Assembly: GCA_002327925.1 (NCBI GenBank)
Contig: DCVA01000053.1
Location: 1 to 48,703, forward strand
DNA from: Anaerolineales bacterium UBA2200
GTDB lineage: Bacteria; Chloroflexota; Anaerolineae; UBA2200
Reading direction: 5' to 3'
Length of the DNA stretch: 48,703 nucleotides
Part shown: positions 8,447 through 17,713 of the stretch, piece by piece
Position numbering within the stretch: the first letter of the stretch is position 1
Layout: every line of letters starts with the position of its first letter
Made by a program: the position numbers and the translations under genes
The notes under the pieces: generated by a model
What the model was told of the DNA's origin: nothing
Databases searched by the model: none
Seen by the model: the letters and a program-made list of their open reading frames with translations, nothing else

Positions 8447-9367
8447 ATGGGTCGCTACATTATCCGGCGTTTGCTGTTGCTGATTCCGGTGCTCTTTTTC
8501 ATCTCGGTCATCACCTTTGCCCTCGCCCACGCGGTACCGGGCGGTCCTTTTGACCGGGAGAAGCCCCTGCCTCCCGAGGTCATCGCCAACCTGGAAAAGT
8601 ACTACGGCTTGGACCAGCCGGTCTGGAAGCAGTATGTCGACTATGTGACTGACATCGCCTTTCGCTTCGATTTTGGGCCGTCCTACCGCTCCCGCGGGCG
8701 CTCTGTCAATGACATCTTTGCTGACCACCTGCCTGTCTCAGCGCAATTGGGGTTGGCCGCCATTGTCATCGCTCTCGTCATCGGCCTGCCCTTGGGCATC
8801 CTGTCCGCGCTCAAGCAGAACACATTGTGGGACTACCTGGGGATGGGGCTGGCCATTTTTGGCGTATCGGTGCCTGCCATCGTATTGGGGCCGATACTGA
8901 TTCTGATTTTCGCCCTCGCATTACACTGGTTCCCCGTGGCGGGATGGGGCACGCCGGCCAAGATGGTCATGCCTGCCTTTGCACTGGGTCTGCGCGAGTC
9001 GGCAATCATCGCGCGTCTGACACGCGCCAGTATGCTGCAGGTGATCCGTGAGGACTATATCCGCACAGCCAGAGCAAAGGGATTGAGCGAGCGAGTGGTT
9101 ATGGTACGTCACGCCCTCAAGAACGCGTTCATTCCGGTCGCCACGATTCTCGGGCCCATGTTTGCCGCGCTGCTCACCGGCACATTCATCGTCGAGCAGA
9201 TCTTTGCCATCCCGGGCATGGGCAAGTACTTTATCACCAGCATTACCAATCGGGATTACCCGGTCGTGATGGGTACCATTCTGCTGTATGCCGTGTTCCT
9301 TGTGCTGGCGAATCTTGCGGTCGACCTGACATACGCCTTCCTCGATCCGCGCATCCGCTATACCTAG
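8447..9367 (+). CDS. ABC transporter permease, DppB/OppB type
   Basis: First membrane subunit of the importer. The 306-aa product opens with the typical YIIRRLLLLIPVLFFISV first membrane helix, a large outer loop (about 35-95), then five further helices. The cytoplasmic EAA loop that docks with the ATPase is visible (REDYIRTARAKGLSERVV). The C-terminus DLTYAFLDPRIRY is the family signature. The ATG at 8447 has GAGGAGG six bases upstream. It is followed 13 bases later by the partner permease. Confidence 0.95.
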   Translation: MGRYIIRRLLLLIPVLFFISVITFALAHAVPGGPFDREKPLPPEVIANLEKYYGLDQPVWKQYVDYVTDIAFRFDFGPSYRSRGRSVNDIFADHLPVSAQLGLAAIVIALVIGLPLGILSALKQNTLWDYLGMGLAIFGVSVPAIVLGPILILIFALALHWFPVAGWGTPAKMVMPAFALGLRESAIIARLTRASMLQVIREDYIRTARAKGLSERVVMVRHALKNAFIPVATILGPMFAALLTGTFIVEQIFAIPGMGKYFITSITNRDYPVVMGTILLYAVFLVLANLAVDLTYAFLDPRIRYT

Positions 9368-9380
9368 AAAGCAGACAAAC

Positions 9381-10436
9381 ATGACCACACCAGAGATAAC
9401 CTCACAACAAAAGGCTGCCCAGCGCCTCAGCGAACGACAGGGCAAGCCGGCCAACCTGTGGTTGGATGCCTGGCATCGCCTTCTCCGCAACCGCGCCGCG
9501 GCGCTGGGATTCATCCTCATCGCTCTTCTGCTGGTTACTTCCCTGCTCGCACCCCTCGTCGCACCTTTTCACTATGCCGCCGGAGACTCTAGCGAGGCAC
9601 ACACCGTACCCGCCTGGCTGATTGACCTGCTGCCGGGAAACGTCGCCAGTTACGCCAAGGTGAGCAGCAAGTTCCTCTTCGGCTCCGACTATCTGGGGCG
9701 AGATATCCTGAGCCGCTTGATCTGGGGAACGCGCGTGTCGCTGCCGGTCGGATTCATCGGGGCCTTTACCGCGCTGCTCATCGGCCTCGTGTACGGCTGC
9801 ATTTCCGGCTACTATGGCGGGAAGCTAGACAACCTGATGATGCGCATCGTGGACATCATGTATGCCTTTCCAACTATGCTACTCATCATTTTGATGATGG
9901 CCTTCTTCAAGTCCACCTTCGCCGACGTGCGCCCCGGCACAGTTGCCGCTACGTTCAATGCAATCAATGACGTGATCGATTCGGTCATGGGCCTGCCCGG
10001 CGGCGGTATGCTGTTCATTTTCCTCGGCATAGGCATTACGGCCTGGATGGGCATGGCTCGCCTCGCCCGCGGGCAGATTCTGTCGCTGAAAGAGAAAGAA
10101 TTCGTAGAAGCCGCTCATATGATCGGCGCGGGTGACGGCCGCATTCTGCTGCGCCACATTCTGCCCAACATCATCGGCCCGTGCATCGTGGCTGAGACTC
10201 TGGCGATCCCTGGCTACATCAATACTGAAGTATTCCTCAGCTTTATCGGCCTGGGGGTTGATCCGCCCACGCCAAGCTGGGGCTCTATGATCTCGGACGG
10301 CGCAGCTACGCTTCGCGCCTACCCGCACATGGTGCTTTTCCCGGCCCTCGCCCTGGCCATCACCATGTTCGCCTTTAACTTTCTCGGCGATGGCCTGCGC
10401 GATGCGCTCGATCCCAGGATGAAGGGTACCAGCTAG
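9381..10436 (+). CDS. ABC transporter permease, DppC/OppC type
   Basis: Second membrane subunit, pairing with the preceding permease. The 351-aa protein has the N-terminal cytoplasmic stretch and first helix (about 32-55), GSDYLGRDILSRLIWGTRVSL just before the transport core, and the EAA loop (KEFVEAAHMIGAGDGRILL). It ends NFLGDGLRDALDPRMKG as expected. An insertion of about 40 residues (FADVRPGTVAATFNAINDVI region, about 178-205) makes it longer than the typical 280-300 aa member. The ribosome-binding site is weak, so coupling to the upstream gene is likely. Confidence 0.94.
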   Translation: MTTPEITSQQKAAQRLSERQGKPANLWLDAWHRLLRNRAAALGFILIALLLVTSLLAPLVAPFHYAAGDSSEAHTVPAWLIDLLPGNVASYAKVSSKFLFGSDYLGRDILSRLIWGTRVSLPVGFIGAFTALLIGLVYGCISGYYGGKLDNLMMRIVDIMYAFPTMLLIILMMAFFKSTFADVRPGTVAATFNAINDVIDSVMGLPGGGMLFIFLGIGITAWMGMARLARGQILSLKEKEFVEAAHMIGAGDGRILLRHILPNIIGPCIVAETLAIPGYINTEVFLSFIGLGVDPPTPSWGSMISDGAATLRAYPHMVLFPALALAITMFAFNFLGDGLRDALDPRMKGTS

Positions 10437-10439
10437 AGG

Positions 10440-10492
10440 GAGCAGCCACAGAACCTCGACGAGCCCGTTGGTGGCTCTTGAGGCGGCTGCTC
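10440..10492 (+). terminator. composite hairpin before the second binding protein (partial terminator)
   Basis: An outer stem GAGCAGCC/GGCTGCTC (10440-10447 with 10485-10492) encloses CCTC/GAGG and GAGCC/GGCTC stems, then TTCTTCT follows. It lies between the second permease and the second binding protein and may reduce or tune expression of the genes downstream. Confidence 0.5.
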
Positions 10493-10511
10493 TTCTTCTG
10501 CACCGGAAACG

Positions 10512-12125
10512 ATGACCAGAAGCCGTTGGTCGACCGTCGCGCTCGTAGCTCTGTTGCTGTGCGTCTTGCTGACGCTTTGTTTTGCATGCGCGTGGACCGC
10601 ATGGCGCTGGCTACAAAACAACACGGAAGGCCTCCAGCCGACACAGCCCTCCGGGGCCAGCGGGGGGATCCTCCGCCTTGCCGGCGAGGAACCCGATACC
10701 CTGGATCCCGCTCTGGTGACGGACTCGACATCGGCCGAGTATGTCGTACAGATCTTTAGCGGGCTGGTGACGCTGGATGAGAGATTGCAGGTCGTCCCGG
10801 ATCTGGCCGAACGGTGGGAGACCAGCGCCGATGGAAGGACCTACACCTTCTACTTGCGGGAAGACGTGCGCTTTCACGATGGACGCGCCATCGCCGCTGA
10901 CGACCTAGTATATTCGCTCGAAAGGGCATGTGACCCACGAACCGGATCTCTGGTCGCCGGGGTCTATCTGGCCGATATCGTCGGCGCTGCGGACAGGCTA
11001 TCTGGCCGCGCAGCAAACATCACCGGCTTGCAGGCGGTGGATGACCATATGGTGCGTATCACGATCACCGCACCATCGGCGACCTTTCTGGCCAAGCTGA
11101 CCTACTCTACCGCCTTTGTGCTTGACCGCAGGAACGTGGAGAGTTCAAGCTGGCCGGCACGCCCGAACGGCAGCGGCCCTTTTCGGTTGACGGAGCACTC
11201 CAGCGAGCGCATCGTTTTGGAGCGTAACGAGTACTACTACCGAGACAAGCCGCGGCTTGAGCAGGTGGTCTTTGTCCTCTCGGGCGGCTCACCCGTGAGC
11301 ATGTACGAGAATGGCGAGCTGGATATCGCATACGTCGGCACGGCGGACGTAGAGCGGGTGCGCGATCCGTCGAATGCGTTGCACCCTGAGCTGACGACCG
11401 TGCCGCAGTTGGACGTCCAGTATCTGGGCTTTGACGTCACTCAGCCGCCTTTTGACGATGTGAAGGTGCGCCAGGCCTTTGTGCTGGCCATTGATCGAGA
11501 AAAGATCACTGGAGTCGTCTGGAAGGGCATGCGCGCGCCGGCGCAGGGAATCGTTCCCCCCGGCATGCCCGGCTATACGCGGCTGCGCTCACTCCTTTCG
11601 TTCGATCCGGAGCGCGCCCGAAAACTGCTGACCGAATCCCGATATGGAGGGCCTGCCGGCCTGCCCCCGGTCACTCTCAGCATCGGGACCATCAGTAGCG
11701 AGCTGCCGCCGGTTGTCGAGGCCATCGTCGCGATGTACCGCGACAACCTGGGTGTCGAGGTGGCAGTCGAAGGCAGCGCGGACGTGCTGGGCGATGAGCC
11801 GCAGTTCTATTCCATCGGCTGGATCGCGGACTATCCTGATCCTGAAGACTTTCTGGACATTCTGTTCCACAGCGAAAGCGGGCTGAATCATATGCACTAT
11901 TCCAGCCCACAGGTGGATCGCCTGGTCGAGGACGCCAGAGTCGAGACGAACACAGAGCGGCGACTGGCTCGGTTTCAGGAGGCAGAGCGCCTCATCGTCT
12001 CCGACGCCCCCTGGGTGCCATTGTGGAACAGCGTAGACTATGTGTTGGTCAAGCCCTACGTGAAGGGGGCCGTCTTCTCGGCGGCCATCTTCCCGTGGCT
12101 CACGAACGTTTATATCGAAGAATAG
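10512..12125 (+). CDS. Second family 5 solute-binding protein, probably membrane-anchored
   Basis: A 537-aa extracellular binding protein of the same family as the one at 6589 but clearly divergent. The N-terminus is a long hydrophobic segment (about 8-33) with several Cys residues. None of them fits a canonical lipobox, so it may stay as a signal anchor. The mature part shows GEEPDTLDPALVTDSTSAEY, MYENGELDIAYVG and VRQAFVLAIDREKI, all family landmarks. The ribosome-binding site is poor (GGAAACG). It sits inside the permease-ATPase operon, so two receptors could feed one transporter. Confidence 0.88.
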   Translation: MTRSRWSTVALVALLLCVLLTLCFACAWTAWRWLQNNTEGLQPTQPSGASGGILRLAGEEPDTLDPALVTDSTSAEYVVQIFSGLVTLDERLQVVPDLAERWETSADGRTYTFYLREDVRFHDGRAIAADDLVYSLERACDPRTGSLVAGVYLADIVGAADRLSGRAANITGLQAVDDHMVRITITAPSATFLAKLTYSTAFVLDRRNVESSSWPARPNGSGPFRLTEHSSERIVLERNEYYYRDKPRLEQVVFVLSGGSPVSMYENGELDIAYVGTADVERVRDPSNALHPELTTVPQLDVQYLGFDVTQPPFDDVKVRQAFVLAIDREKITGVVWKGMRAPAQGIVPPGMPGYTRLRSLLSFDPERARKLLTESRYGGPAGLPPVTLSIGTISSELPPVVEAIVAMYRDNLGVEVAVEGSADVLGDEPQFYSIGWIADYPDPEDFLDILFHSESGLNHMHYSSPQVDRLVEDARVETNTERRLARFQEAERLIVSDAPWVPLWNSVDYVLVKPYVKGAVFSAAIFPWLTNVYIEE

Positions 12126-12160
12126 CCATTGTTAGTCGGTAGAAAGGGAGGACATAGTTC

Positions 12161-13144
12161 ATGGCTACACTGCTCCAGGTGAAGGGACTGAAAACCCAGT
12201 TCTTCACGCAAGATGGTGTGGTCAACGCAGTCAACGCGATTGACTTTGACCTGAACGAAGGCGAAACGCTGGGCATCGTAGGCGAAAGCGGGTGTGGCAA
12301 GAGCGTCAGCGTGCTCTCGCTGATGCGCCTCATCCCGTCTCCTCCGGGGCGCGTTGTCGGCGGCGAGGCCTGGTTCCAGGGGCGTGACCTCATCAAGATG
12401 GATATGGAAGAGATCCGATCCGTCCGCGGCAACAAGATCGCAATGATCTTTCAGGATCCGATGACGTCGCTGAACCCCGTCTTGACCATCTACCAACAGG
12501 TCAGCGAGGCCCTGGAACTGCACCTGGGCATGGACAAGCGGCAGTCGCGCAAGCGCACCATCGAGCTGCTCGACCTGGTGCGTATCCCTGCCGCGGCCAA
12601 TCGCATTGACGATTATCCACACCAGTTCTCCGGAGGTATGCGCCAGAGAGTCATGATCGCTATGGGTCTCTCCTGCAACCCCCAGCTACTCATCGCTGAC
12701 GAGCCCACCACGGCGCTGGACGTGACCATTCAGGCTCAGATTACAGACCTCGTCCGCCAGCTCAAACAGGAAATCGGCATGGCCGTGATCTGGATCACCC
12801 ACGACCTGGGCATCATCGCCGGGCTGGCCGACCGGGTCAACGTGATGTACGCCGGTTCGATCGTCGAATCCGCCGACGTCAAGGACCTGTATGCCGACCC
12901 GAGGCACCCTTACACCCTCGGGCTTTTGCATTCGATCCCCCGTCTGGACGCCGAGCGCAAGACCCGGCTCACGCCCATCGAGGGCCTGCCGCCAGACCTG
13001 ATCGATATGCCACCTGGTTGTTCCTTCGCCCCGCGCTGCCGGTTCGCAATGGAAAAGTGCCTCACTGAGACCCCGGCCTTGGAGACCGTTGCACGGCGGC
13101 ACACAGTTGCCTGCTGGGTGGATGTCACAGGAGGGAAGAGATAA
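12161..13144 (+). CDS. ABC transporter ATPase, DppD/OppD type
   Basis: One of two ATP-hydrolysing subunits of the importer. The 327-aa protein has Walker A GESGCGKS (41-48), the signature FSGGMRQR, Walker B with Asp180-Glu181 in IADEPTTALD, and the switch His in THDLG. The C-terminal extension (about 240-327) is the oligopeptide-transporter type, with Cys residues in GCSFAPRCRFAMEKC and ACW that bind a 4Fe-4S cluster in structurally studied DppD-type proteins. A strong AAAGGGAGG site precedes the ATG. It is separated from its partner by one base. Confidence 0.95.
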   Translation: MATLLQVKGLKTQFFTQDGVVNAVNAIDFDLNEGETLGIVGESGCGKSVSVLSLMRLIPSPPGRVVGGEAWFQGRDLIKMDMEEIRSVRGNKIAMIFQDPMTSLNPVLTIYQQVSEALELHLGMDKRQSRKRTIELLDLVRIPAAANRIDDYPHQFSGGMRQRVMIAMGLSCNPQLLIADEPTTALDVTIQAQITDLVRQLKQEIGMAVIWITHDLGIIAGLADRVNVMYAGSIVESADVKDLYADPRHPYTLGLLHSIPRLDAERKTRLTPIEGLPPDLIDMPPGCSFAPRCRFAMEKCLTETPALETVARRHTVACWVDVTGGKR

Positions 13145-13145
13145 G

Positions 13146-14132
13146 ATGGCCGAGACTGAAATCCTGCTGCAGGTCCAGGACCTCAAGATGTGGTTCCCGA
13201 TTACGCAGGGAATCGTCGTCCAGCACCATACCGGCGACATCAAGGCCGTGGACGGACTGAGCTTTTTCATCCGCCAGGGAGAGACCCTAGGCCTGGTAGG
13301 CGAGAGCGGCTGCGGCAAGTCCACCACCGGCCGGGCCATTCTTCAACTCTATCGCCCGACGGGCGGTGACGTCTACTTCCAGGGACAGAACCTCACCAAG
13401 CTCAAGGGTGAGCCCCTGCGTCTGATGCGCCGCCAGATGCAGATGATCTTCCAGGATCCTTACGCCTCGCTCAACCCGCGCATGACCGTCGGCGATATCG
13501 TGGGCGAGCCGCTGGAAGTGCACAACGTTGCGCGGGGCCGCGAGCTTCGTGAGCGGGTCATGGACCTGCTGGAAGACGTGGGCCTCAACCGCTACTTTGT
13601 CAACCGCTATCCCCACGAGTTCTCCGGCGGGCAGAGGCAGAGAATTGGTGTCGCCCGTGCCCTGGCCGTTGGACCCAAGTTCATCGTCTGCGATGAGCCC
13701 ATCTCAGCTCTGGACGTTTCCATCCAGGCCCAGATCATCAACCTACTGGAAGAGATGCAGCAAAAGTACCATCTGACCTATCTCTTCATCGCCCATGACC
13801 TGTCCGTAGTCCGGCACATCAGCGACCGCGTCGCTGTGATGTATCTGGGCAAGATCGTCGAGTTGGCGACGCGCGACCAGCTCTACTTCGACGGACGCCA
13901 TCCCTACACCAAAGCCCTGCTGTCGGCCGTGCCGATTCCCGACCCGGCGGTTGAGGAAAAGCGCCAGCGCATCATCCTGACGGGTGACGTACCCAGTCCG
14001 GCCAACCCACCCAAGGGCTGCCACTTCCACACCCGCTGCCCGGTCAAGATCACCGGCACCTGCGACGTGACCGACCCGGAGTTCAAAGATATCGGCAACC
14101 TGCACTGGGTGGCCTGCCACAGAGTATCCTAG
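13146..14132 (+). CDS. ABC transporter ATPase, DppF/OppF type
   Basis: Second ATPase subunit, forming a heterodimer with the preceding one. The 328-aa protein shows Walker A GESGCGKST, signature FSGGQRQRIG, Walker B IVCDEPISALD and the C-terminal oligopeptide extension with CHFHTRCP and a final ACH. The ATG at 13146 is chosen over in-frame codons further upstream because AGGAGGG (13129-13135) precedes it and family members start about 10 residues before the first strand. It ends the operon; a terminator follows at 14188. Confidence 0.95.
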   Translation: MAETEILLQVQDLKMWFPITQGIVVQHHTGDIKAVDGLSFFIRQGETLGLVGESGCGKSTTGRAILQLYRPTGGDVYFQGQNLTKLKGEPLRLMRRQMQMIFQDPYASLNPRMTVGDIVGEPLEVHNVARGRELRERVMDLLEDVGLNRYFVNRYPHEFSGGQRQRIGVARALAVGPKFIVCDEPISALDVSIQAQIINLLEEMQQKYHLTYLFIAHDLSVVRHISDRVAVMYLGKIVELATRDQLYFDGRHPYTKALLSAVPIPDPAVEEKRQRIILTGDVPSPANPPKGCHFHTRCPVKITGTCDVTDPEFKDIGNLHWVACHRVS

Positions 14133-14187
14133 CCTCTGGCGCCGCCCAGCCGAAGCGGACGGGACGGTAAAGCACCAACGTTGTCTC

Positions 14188-14213
14188 AGAGAGGCCAGTC
14201 CGCTGGCCTCTCT
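14188..14213 (+). terminator. intrinsic terminator ending the ABC operon
   Basis: An 11-base perfect stem (14188-14198 with 14203-14213) with a TCCG tetraloop, followed by TCATT. It lies 55 bases after the last ATPase gene and before the alpha-galactosidase. Confidence 0.8.
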
Positions 14214-14294
14214 TCATTCCCGACAGGGGTTCGCTAGCCGGGAGCCATTGCCGGACCTTATGGACAGAGCACTACCTTCGAATGGGGGTGCACG

Positions 14295-16607
14295 ATGTCG
14301 AGCCAGGAAGTCAACGTCCACGACGAGCTGGTCCTTTCACCTGCCAATGGATGGGTGCGCTTTTTGCGCCACGGAAAGGTCCTTCTCGACCGCGCCTCTG
14401 CCTCAGTGGCCTACACCGCCCATGGTGGGGAGCACCGGGTCATGTCCCTGGCCGGCCACAGAGTCTCCTATGGCCTGGCGCGCGACAGTGTAAACCTCAG
14501 CATCGCCGACGCACAACTCGAGCTCACCTGGCACATCACCGTGGGAGACGAGATGCGCCTGCGCCTCGAGGCCACCAACGTCGGAGTTCAGCCCGTCTCA
14601 ATCGATGAAATGCACGTCCTCGACCTTTCTGCCGAAAGCGGTGGTAGCCTTGCGCTGCGCACGCCGCCCAAGAACTGGCGCTTTTTCCAGAACGGCTGGC
14701 AGTCCTGGACACCCACCTACGCCCGCCACTTGGACGATGGTATCTGGATCAACCCGAACACAGAGGACTATCTCACCAAGCACGAGCCCCACACCCTCAG
14801 CGAAGACCCCAAGACCTATGGCAGCGAGTGGTTCACCGTCATCGCCCCCAACGAGCAGCCAGGTTCCCTGCGTTCGGATCCCTCCCTGCTGTTGGGGTTC
14901 GTCACCACAGCCGACCAGCTTGGCGAAATCCGCCTCGAGCTGGCCAACGGCCTCCGACTCCAGGCCCTGCGCGCCGTTTCCTACGCCGATGGTTTGCCCC
15001 TCGCCCCGGGTGAGAAAGCCACGTCGGAGACCCTGCTTCTGGCCACCCGCAGCGACCCGTTGGCCCTGCTGGAGCGCTATGCCACGCGTCTCGGCGAGAC
15101 CATGCATGCACGCTCCAAGGCCGCGGACTGGGGTGGCTGGTGCACCTGGTATCACTTTTACGGCGAGGACACGGCAGACGACGTGGCGGCGAACCTGGGT
15201 GTGATGGAGAAGGAGCGCCTTCCCCTGGACCTGGTGCTCATCGACGACGGCTACGAGACCGCCATGGGTGACTGGCGAGAGGTCGACGCCGCCAAGTATC
15301 CCGGGGGAATGAAGGACATCGCCGACCGCATCCGCGCCGCAGGCCGCCATCCGGGTATCTGGACGGCGCCCTTTGCTGTCAGCTCAGAATCCAAACTGTT
15401 CGCCGAGCATCCCGACTGGGTCCTACGCGACGAGACAGACCAGCCGGTTCTCGCTTTCCAGCACTGGGGCAAGGACATTTACGGACTGGACCTTTCATTG
15501 CCGGCCGTGTGCGACTGGCTGCGTGCCCTCTTCCACACCCTGAGCGACGAATGGGGCTACGAGTTCTTCAAGGTCGACTTTCTCTACACGGCGGCGCTGG
15601 CCCGGGCAAAACGCCAAGACCCGAACGTTACCCGCGCCCGTGCCGTACGCAGGGGCCTGGAGATCATCCGCGAGGCGGTCGGAGCCAAATTCGTGCTGGG
15701 CTGCGGGGCTCCTCTGGGGCCAGCCGTCGGCCTGGTCGACGGCATGCGCATCGGCTCGGACGTTCATGTCGAGTGGCGGCCCTTCTGGCCCGACCTGTCG
15801 GCGCCATCCGTCAGCAACGCCATGCTCAACTCGGTGACGCGTGCCTTTATGCATCGCCGGCTGTGGCTGAACGACCCGGACTGCCTGCTGCTGCGGCCCC
15901 GTGGTCCCAACTCCAACCTCTCAGCGAACGAAACCCGCTTCCTGGCCAGCGTGGCCGGCATTAGCGGTGGGCTGGTTCTGGACAGCGACCATCTTCCCGA
16001 GCTGCCCCCCGAGCGGCTGGACACCCTGCGCCGGGTGCTTCCGCCCTATGAGCGCTGCGCCCTTCCGGCCGATCTCTTCCTCCACGAGCGGCCTCAGACG
16101 CTGGTCCTGCCCATCGAGGTCGACTGGGGCTCCTGGACGATCGTCGCTCTGCTAAACTGGGACGATGAGTCCCGTTCCACCACCCTGGACCTGGCTCAGG
16201 TGGGCCTGGCGCCCGGCGCCTACCACGTGTACAACTACTGGCGCCAGCAGTACATGGGCACCGTACGGGACCAGGTACTGATTGAGAAACACCAGGCCCA
16301 CGAGGCCGTAGTGCTGCTCCTGAAGCGTGTCTCCGACAAACCGCAACTGTTGACCTCAACCTTCCACATCTTGCAGGGTGCTGTGGAGGTCAAGGCGGTT
16401 CGAGCGGAGAACAAGCACATGACCGTGGAACTCCAGAAGCGGGGTCAGCAAGCAGGGCGGCTGCTCTTTGCCCTGCCCGAGGGGCAGGAGATCGCCAAAC
16501 TGATGGTGAATGGCCGGCTGCGCAAGCCCGGCCTGGTGACGCCGGGCATATGGCAGACCAACTTCGAGCTCAACGACAAGGCCACCGTGGAGCTGCTGTT
16601 CAGCTGA
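14295..16607 (+). CDS. Alpha-galactosidase-like glycoside hydrolase, family GH36 (clan GH-D)
   Basis: Probably releases alpha-linked galactose, or a related alpha-glycoside, from oligosaccharides inside the cell, since no signal peptide is present. The 770-aa protein has an N-terminal beta-sandwich (about 1-270, with FFQNGWQSWTPTY), a central TIM barrel (about 280-590) and a C-terminal beta domain. Clan landmarks are WCTWYHFYG at the start of the barrel, the nucleophile Asp428 in FFKVDF and the acid/base Asp489 in RIGSDVH. GH36 also contains other alpha-glycosidases and transferases, so the substrate is not fixed. It follows the ABC importer but is separated from it by a terminator; I found no clear promoter of its own. 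Confidence 0.88.
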   Translation: MSSQEVNVHDELVLSPANGWVRFLRHGKVLLDRASASVAYTAHGGEHRVMSLAGHRVSYGLARDSVNLSIADAQLELTWHITVGDEMRLRLEATNVGVQPVSIDEMHVLDLSAESGGSLALRTPPKNWRFFQNGWQSWTPTYARHLDDGIWINPNTEDYLTKHEPHTLSEDPKTYGSEWFTVIAPNEQPGSLRSDPSLLLGFVTTADQLGEIRLELANGLRLQALRAVSYADGLPLAPGEKATSETLLLATRSDPLALLERYATRLGETMHARSKAADWGGWCTWYHFYGEDTADDVAANLGVMEKERLPLDLVLIDDGYETAMGDWREVDAAKYPGGMKDIADRIRAAGRHPGIWTAPFAVSSESKLFAEHPDWVLRDETDQPVLAFQHWGKDIYGLDLSLPAVCDWLRALFHTLSDEWGYEFFKVDFLYTAALARAKRQDPNVTRARAVRRGLEIIREAVGAKFVLGCGAPLGPAVGLVDGMRIGSDVHVEWRPFWPDLSAPSVSNAMLNSVTRAFMHRRLWLNDPDCLLLRPRGPNSNLSANETRFLASVAGISGGLVLDSDHLPELPPERLDTLRRVLPPYERCALPADLFLHERPQTLVLPIEVDWGSWTIVALLNWDDESRSTTLDLAQVGLAPGAYHVYNYWRQQYMGTVRDQVLIEKHQAHEAVVLLLKRVSDKPQLLTSTFHILQGAVEVKAVRAENKHMTVELQKRGQQAGRLLFALPEGQEIAKLMVNGRLRKPGLVTPGIWQTNFELNDKATVELLFS

Positions 16608-16684
16608 TCGCGCCTGGCCTGGCACAGGCACCTTGCCGTTCGTGAGGCAGCAAGAGGGCAAACCGCGACCGACGAAAGGCAGTC

Positions 16685-17713
16685 TCACACCTTGGCGGCC
16701 AATCCCACGCCGTCGATTTTTGCCCCGCAGTAGGGGCACGTGGATTCCCGGCTGACCACGTTCTCCACCACGGTAAAGCCAAAACGGTGGATCAGGCGGC
16801 GACTGCAGCTGTAGCAGTAAGTGTTCTCGCCTTCGCTGCCCGGCACGTTACCCTCGTAAACGTAGCGTAGTCCCGCCTCCTGTCCGATCTCGCGGGCGCG
16901 GTGCAGGGTGGCGGTTGGCGTTGGCTGGACGTCCGCCATCTCGTACTCGGGGTGGAAGCGGCTGACGTGCCAGGGCGCGTCGACTCCGACCTCCCTGGCG
17001 ATGAACCCGGCCAACTCTCGCAGCTCGTCCTCCGAATCATTCTGCCCGGGCACGACCAGAGTGGTGATCTCCAGCCAGATGCGCCGCTTCTTCATCTCCT
17101 TCAGCGTGTCGAGGACCGGCTGCAGACGAGCTCCGCAGTTCACCTTGTAGAACTCGTCGCGGAACGATTTCAGGTCAACGTTGGCCGCGTGCAGGTGCGG
17201 TCCAAAGGCGTCCAGCATCTCCTCGGTCATATAGCCGTTGGTCACATAGATGCTCTTGATGCCCGCCTTACTTGCCAGCACCGCGGTGTCGTAGGCGTAT
17301 TCGAAAAAGATCGTCGGCTCCGTGTAGGTGTAGGCAATGGAGCGGCAGCCGTAGTGGCGGGCCGCAGCGGCCAGGTGCTCGGGCGTGGAATCATGGCCGT
17401 CCACCAGGCCGCCCTCGCGCACCGTCTGGGAGATCTGCCAGTTCTGGCAAAACGAGCAGCGAAAGTTGCAGCCCACCGTGGCGAAGGAGAAGGCGCTGGA
17501 GCCAGGATAGAAGTGAAACAGGGGCTTTTTCTCCACCGGATCGATGGCCTGCGAGATGGACATTCCGTACACAAGGGAGTACAGTGTGCCCGCGCGGTTC
17601 TCGCGCACCTGGCAGACGCCCCTCTTGCCCTCGGCGATGGTGCAGCGATGGGCGCACAGATGGCACAACACCCGGCCCCCGTCCAGCTTCTCATAGAGTC
17701 TGGCCTCAATCAT
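16685..17713 (-). CDS. amrS: Radical SAM enzyme of the AmmeMemoRadiSam type (AmrS)
   Basis: Member of the AmrS group of radical SAM proteins, related to pyruvate-formate-lyase activating enzymes; the group's biochemical role is not firmly settled. The 342-aa protein has a Cys-rich N-terminus (CHLCAHRC and GVCQVRENR), the radical SAM cluster motif Cys82-x3-Cys86-x2-Cys89 (CNFRCSFC), and a C-terminal zinc-ribbon-like tail (CYSC and CPYCG). The ATG at 17713 follows GGAGGTG and overlaps the carbonic anhydrase stop by eight bases. The usual companion genes amrA and amrB are not in the window. The longer upstream frame is only the antisense-frame shadow of the carbonic anhydrase gene. Confidence 0.88.
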   Translation of the reverse strand: MIEARLYEKLDGGRVLCHLCAHRCTIAEGKRGVCQVRENRAGTLYSLVYGMSISQAIDPVEKKPLFHFYPGSSAFSFATVGCNFRCSFCQNWQISQTVREGGLVDGHDSTPEHLAAAARHYGCRSIAYTYTEPTIFFEYAYDTAVLASKAGIKSIYVTNGYMTEEMLDAFGPHLHAANVDLKSFRDEFYKVNCGARLQPVLDTLKEMKKRRIWLEITTLVVPGQNDSEDELRELAGFIAREVGVDAPWHVSRFHPEYEMADVQPTPTATLHRAREIGQEAGLRYVYEGNVPGSEGENTYCYSCSRRLIHRFGFTVVENVVSRESTCPYCGAKIDGVGLAAKV

